In this document: in pieces, positions 63,725 through 64,000 of the stretch
How positions within the stretch are numbered: the first letter of the stretch is position 1
Layout: the number at the start of each line of letters is the position of its first letter
Assembly: GCA_017935325.1 (NCBI GenBank)
Contig: JAGBHV010000035.1
Location: forward strand, 1-64,000
Source of the DNA: Clostridia bacterium
GTDB taxonomy: Bacteria > Bacillota > Clostridia > Oscillospirales > Acutalibacteraceae
Length of the DNA: 64,000 bases
Reading direction: 5' to 3'
Notes under the pieces: model-generated
What the model saw: only the letters and a program-made list of their open reading frames with translations
Databases searched by the model: none
Told to the model about the DNA's origin: nothing
Made by a program: the position numbers and the translations under genes

Positions 63725-64000
63725 TGTTCAGTTTCTCCTTTTCCGTTTTTAATTCAAGAAGAATAAGATATTCGCCTTTTTCGTTTTTATCAAGAAAATG
63801 TTCTTCCGTATTATTCTGACCGAGCCATGTGTTTTCAAGCTTCTGACCTGAAATTATTTCACATCGTTTTTTCTCTTCTTCCGTAAGAGATACGCTGCCG
63901 TATTTTTTCTTTGTTGCAACTGCTGCTCGTATCATTGTGTGGTCGTCTTTTGTCATCTTGAAGTTTTTGAGAAGAACAAGTGCAATTATTGCCGCAATAA
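63717..64000 (-). CDS. Small hypothetical membrane-linked protein, 5' end outside the window
   Basis: A 79-codon frame can start at the ATG at 63956, but the same frame is open to the window edge and the extra codons read IAAIIALVLLKNFK, a hydrophobic segment. The full protein therefore probably begins beyond 64000 with a membrane helix followed by the soluble part (TKDDHTMIRAAVATKKKYG, SLTEEEKKRCEIISGQK, NEKGEYLILLELKTE). Function unknown. It overlaps the HExxH gene, implying an operon. Confidence 0.6.
   Translation of the reverse strand, partial: IAAIIALVLLKNFKMTKDDHTMIRAAVATKKKYGSVSLTEEEKKRCEIISGQKLENTWLGQNNTEEHFLDKNEKGEYLILLELKTEKEKLNND

Overview
The window looks like a chromosomal segment from an anaerobic, low-to-mid GC Firmicute of class Clostridia, most like the Ruminococcaceae/Oscillospiraceae gut lineages. 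Evidence: GGAGG-type ribosome binding sites throughout, remB beside recF and gyrB, a homodimeric glycyl-tRNA synthetase, a six-subunit Rnf complex, dockerin and cohesin-like modules, ParA/ParB with parS sites, and small palindromic repeats of the kind seen in gut Clostridia. I see no rRNA, CRISPR array, insertion sequence or prophage. There is one tRNA, Arg with anticodon CCG.

Layout. 0-6.4 kb: the 5' end of rpmG, an unlisted 55-residue ORF, a TVP38-type membrane protein, a radical SAM enzyme, a small regulator, a lipoprotein, a GH16 glycanase, a small pyrophosphatase and a secreted lipase. 6.4-6.9 kb: a nest of non-coding repeats. 6.9-25.2 kb: a leftward informational block of aspS, hisS, gyrA, gyrB, remB, recF, an S4-domain gene, dnaN, serS, parB, parA, a second ParB-like gene, rsmG, mnmG and a VanY-like peptidase. 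This is origin-type gene content, but dnaA is absent from its usual place and the two halves that normally diverge from the origin point the same way. Three parS sites lie here. 25.4-31.9 kb: rightward argG, argH, an ABC exporter, fucU and a rhamnulokinase-type kinase. 32-35 kb: tspO, tRNA-Arg, a phosphoesterase and an Asp-box (sialidase-fold) protein. 35.3-40.9 kb: a leftward glpK / LDH2-type dehydrogenase / malic enzyme operon, then a Gfo/Idh (GH109-like) gene and an acetyltransferase.

41-57.8 kb, leftward: a secreted dockerin protein with a rearranged SpoIID domain, a lipoprotein with a DDKKE repeat, then an apbE / NusG-II / Gx-transporter / rnfCDGEAB / HAD operon. ApbE should supply the covalent FMN on RnfG and RnfD, and Rnf couples ferredoxin:NAD+ electron flow to ion pumping. 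Next come two cohesin-like surface proteins (one membrane-anchored, one ending in a dockerin), a secreted ceramidase-like protein and a penicillin-binding DD-carboxypeptidase. 57.8-64 kb: a phosphoesterase with glyS, a beta-helix (GH28-like) protein, a MATE transporter behind a structured attenuator-like leader, and two small genes, the last cut by the window edge.

The most unusual content is (1) the dockerin/cohesin-like set of surface proteins, including a dockerin-SpoIID protein whose domain segments look circularly permuted, (2) the rearranged origin-type block without dnaA, (3) parS sites embedded in rsmG and mnmG, and (4) terminator-bearing leaders before glpK and the MATE gene. All calls rest on reading the sequence and recalled family motifs; no database search was run.
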